Positions 6,176 to 6,809 of a stretch of 6,809 nt of DNA are shown in pieces. Every line of letters starts with the position of its first letter. The first letter of the stretch is position 1. The position numbers and the translations under genes were made by a program. Source of the DNA: Planctomycetota bacterium (GTDB lineage Bacteria; Planctomycetota; Phycisphaerae; Sedimentisphaerales; SM23-30); assembly GCA_029573975.1 (NCBI GenBank), contig JAKQBU010000204.1, forward strand, positions 1 through 6,809. Direction: 5' to 3'. The notes beneath the pieces were generated by a model. It made no database searches. It saw only the letters and a program-made list of their open reading frames with translations, and was not told the origin of the DNA.

Positions 6176-6809
6176 TATTTATTCTCCACAGGAGGTTCGG
6201 CTGCCGCCGGAGGTTCATTCGTAGCAGGAGGTTCCGTCGCCGCCGGAGGTTCGGTAACTGCCGGTGGCTCACTTGCCGCCGGCGGTTGGCTGCTGGCCGG
6301 AGGTTCCGTGGCTGCCGGTGGCTCCGTAGTTGCCGGAGGTGTACTGGCTGGCGGTTCCGTTGCCGCCGGAGGCTGCGCCGCGGCGGGCGGCTCCGAGGCT
6401 GCCGGAGGGGTCGTTGCCGCCGGCGGCTCTGCCGCCGCTGGTGGTTGGGTTGTTGCCGGTGGTTCCGTCCCAGCCGGTGGCTGCGCCGCGGCGGGCGGCT
6501 CCGTTGCCGTCGATGGTGCTTTCTCTTCCACCGCCTGGGGCTGGTTCTGCGATTCCGTCTTCGCATCCGTCTGCGGCTCGGTCTTTGCTTCTTTCGCCGC
6601 CTTCTTTTCCGCCGCTTTTGCCTTCGCCTTTTCCTTCTTCGTCTCTTTCTTTACTTCTTTCTTCTCTTCGGTCTTTTTTTCCTCGGATTTCTTTTTCTCC
6701 GTCTTCTTCTCTTCTGTTTTCTTTTCTTCCGCTTTTTTCTCCTCGGACGATTTCTCCGGCTTCTTGTCTTCTTCTTTCTTCTTCAATAAATTCTTCAGCA
6801 GATCCGTCC
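6175..6809 (-). CDS. 3' part of an unidentified gene: Lys/Glu-rich tract and PPA-repeat C-terminal tail
   Basis: The frame is open through the right edge of the window, so the start and main domain are missing; 210 codons are visible before TAA at 6175-6177. The first visible residues read TDLLKNLLKKK, with a TTG at 6784-6786 that is best read as an internal Leu codon rather than a start because the frame continues upstream. Then comes a highly charged tract built of about six [S/A/T]-E-[E/K]-K-K units with further KK/KE, a short Ala/Lys and Gln-rich linker, and about 18 x-x-[E/Q]-P-P-A repeats ending PPVENK. Such a tail is unstructured and extended and resembles wall- or periplasm-spanning and linker regions, but similarity in low-complexity sequence does not identify a family. 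The leading LLKNLL could be the end of a helix of a folded domain; a membrane-associated or AsmA-like protein is only a guess. The gene is coupled to the BrkB gene through TAATG. That the frame is coding is supported by its amino-acid periodicity and the junction. Confidence 0.75.
   Translation of the reverse strand, partial: TDLLKNLLKKKEEDKKPEKSSEEKKAEEKKTEEKKTEKKKSEEKKTEEKKEVKKETKKEKAKAKAAEKKAAKEAKTEPQTDAKTESQNQPQAVEEKAPSTATEPPAAAQPPAGTEPPATTQPPAAAEPPAATTPPAASEPPAAAQPPAATEPPASTPPATTEPPAATEPPASSQPPAASEPPAVTEPPAATEPPATNEPPAAAEPPVENK
6184..6187 (-). promoter_or_regulatory. Ribosome-binding site of the BrkB-family gene (GGAG)
   Basis: On the minus strand GGAG lies eight bases before the ATG at 6175, within the final codons of the PPA-repeat gene. 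Together with the TAATG junction it supports both the start and translational coupling. Confidence 0.7.
6187..6504 (-). repeat. Tandem 18-bp coding repeat (x-x-E/Q-P-P-A), about 18 units
   Basis: The coding strand repeats an 18-base unit specifying two small residues (Ala/Thr/Ser mostly), then Glu or Gln, Pro, Pro, Ala. I count 18 PP units. One unit is a codon short (STPPA) and one has Thr instead of Glu/Gln (ATTPPA), and the last ends in Val. On the plus strand the same DNA reads as repeated GCCGGAGGTTCC-like motifs. The units differ at third positions and in the two variable codons, so the array is diverged rather than freshly duplicated, yet the reading frame and PP dyad are kept. Confidence 0.9.
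6583..6783 (-). repeat. Lys/Glu pentapeptide repeat tract with strong purine/pyrimidine strand bias
   Basis: The coding strand is almost entirely AAG/AAA/GAG/GAA codons, so the plus strand is nearly all C and T across most of 6640-6790. The protein repeats SEEKK, AEEKK, TEEKK, TEKKK, SEEKK, TEEKK in succession and then drifts into EVKKETKKEK and Ala/Lys-rich sequence. A long charged helix or coiled coil is possible; an unstructured polyampholyte is the alternative. Confidence 0.8.

Noticed and set aside
6187..6504. CRISPR-like or intergenic direct repeat array
   Set aside because: Units are contiguous 18-mers without spacers, preserve one reading frame and encode a regular peptide repeat.
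6784..6786. TTG as the start codon of the repeat-rich gene
   Set aside because: The frame stays open upstream to the window edge (TDLLKNL), no Shine-Dalgarno can be seen, and a protein starting there would be only low-complexity sequence.
6124..6789. Plus-strand frame rich in Arg, Cys and Phe/Leu opposite the repeat gene
   Set aside because: Its composition is the mechanical complement of the PPA and Lys/Glu codons; the minus frame has peptide periodicity and a coupled junction.

Overview
The window is a compact bacterial chromosome segment in which every supported gene reads on the minus strand. It moves from an envelope-protein group at the right edge to an arginine-biosynthesis operon at the left. 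Base composition looks moderately GC-rich by eye (not computed). Spacing is tight: 1-, 3- and 4-base junctions are common, and the only real intergenic gap is 188 bp. The lipoprotein signal on the protease implies a cell with an outer or lipid-anchored envelope layer. The acetylglutamate kinase has a GGGK nucleotide loop and a QGRRYTD segment, which I loosely associate with the Planctomycetota/PVC group. That placement is a weak inference; no rRNA or phylum marker is present.

Right block (3946-6809), in order of transcription: (1) the 3' part of a gene of unknown identity, whose product ends in a Lys/Glu-rich pentapeptide-repeat tract followed by about 18 tandem x-x-E/Q-P-P-A repeats; (2) a YihY/BrkB-family inner-membrane protein with a long extracytoplasmic insert and a C-terminal cytoplasmic domain; (3) an M48-family zinc metalloprotease lipoprotein. 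The first two genes overlap by one base (TAATG). The protease follows after a short gap with its ribosome-binding site next to the upstream stop. They look like one transcript devoted to the cell envelope, and its promoter lies outside the window.

Intergenic region (3758-3945): nested inverted repeats that can form a terminator-like hairpin or a longer alternative hairpin, then a good sigma70-type promoter (TTGACC, 16 bp, TACAAT) and a strong Shine-Dalgarno sequence for the next gene.

Left block (6-3757): argB - argD - argF - rph, a tightly packed operon. The products phosphorylate N-acetylglutamate (ArgB), make N-acetylornithine (ArgD) and turn ornithine into citrulline (ArgF). ArgC, the deacetylation or transacetylation step (ArgE/ArgJ), ArgG and ArgH are not in the window. 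The last gene encodes RNase PH, a tRNA 3'-end trimming exoribonuclease, apparently carried as a passenger and translationally coupled to argF.

I found no mobile element, CRISPR array, tRNA or rRNA, and no convincing undescribed multi-gene system. The most unusual parts are the low-complexity repeat tail at the right edge, its one-base coupling to the BrkB gene, and the nested palindromes in front of the arg promoter.
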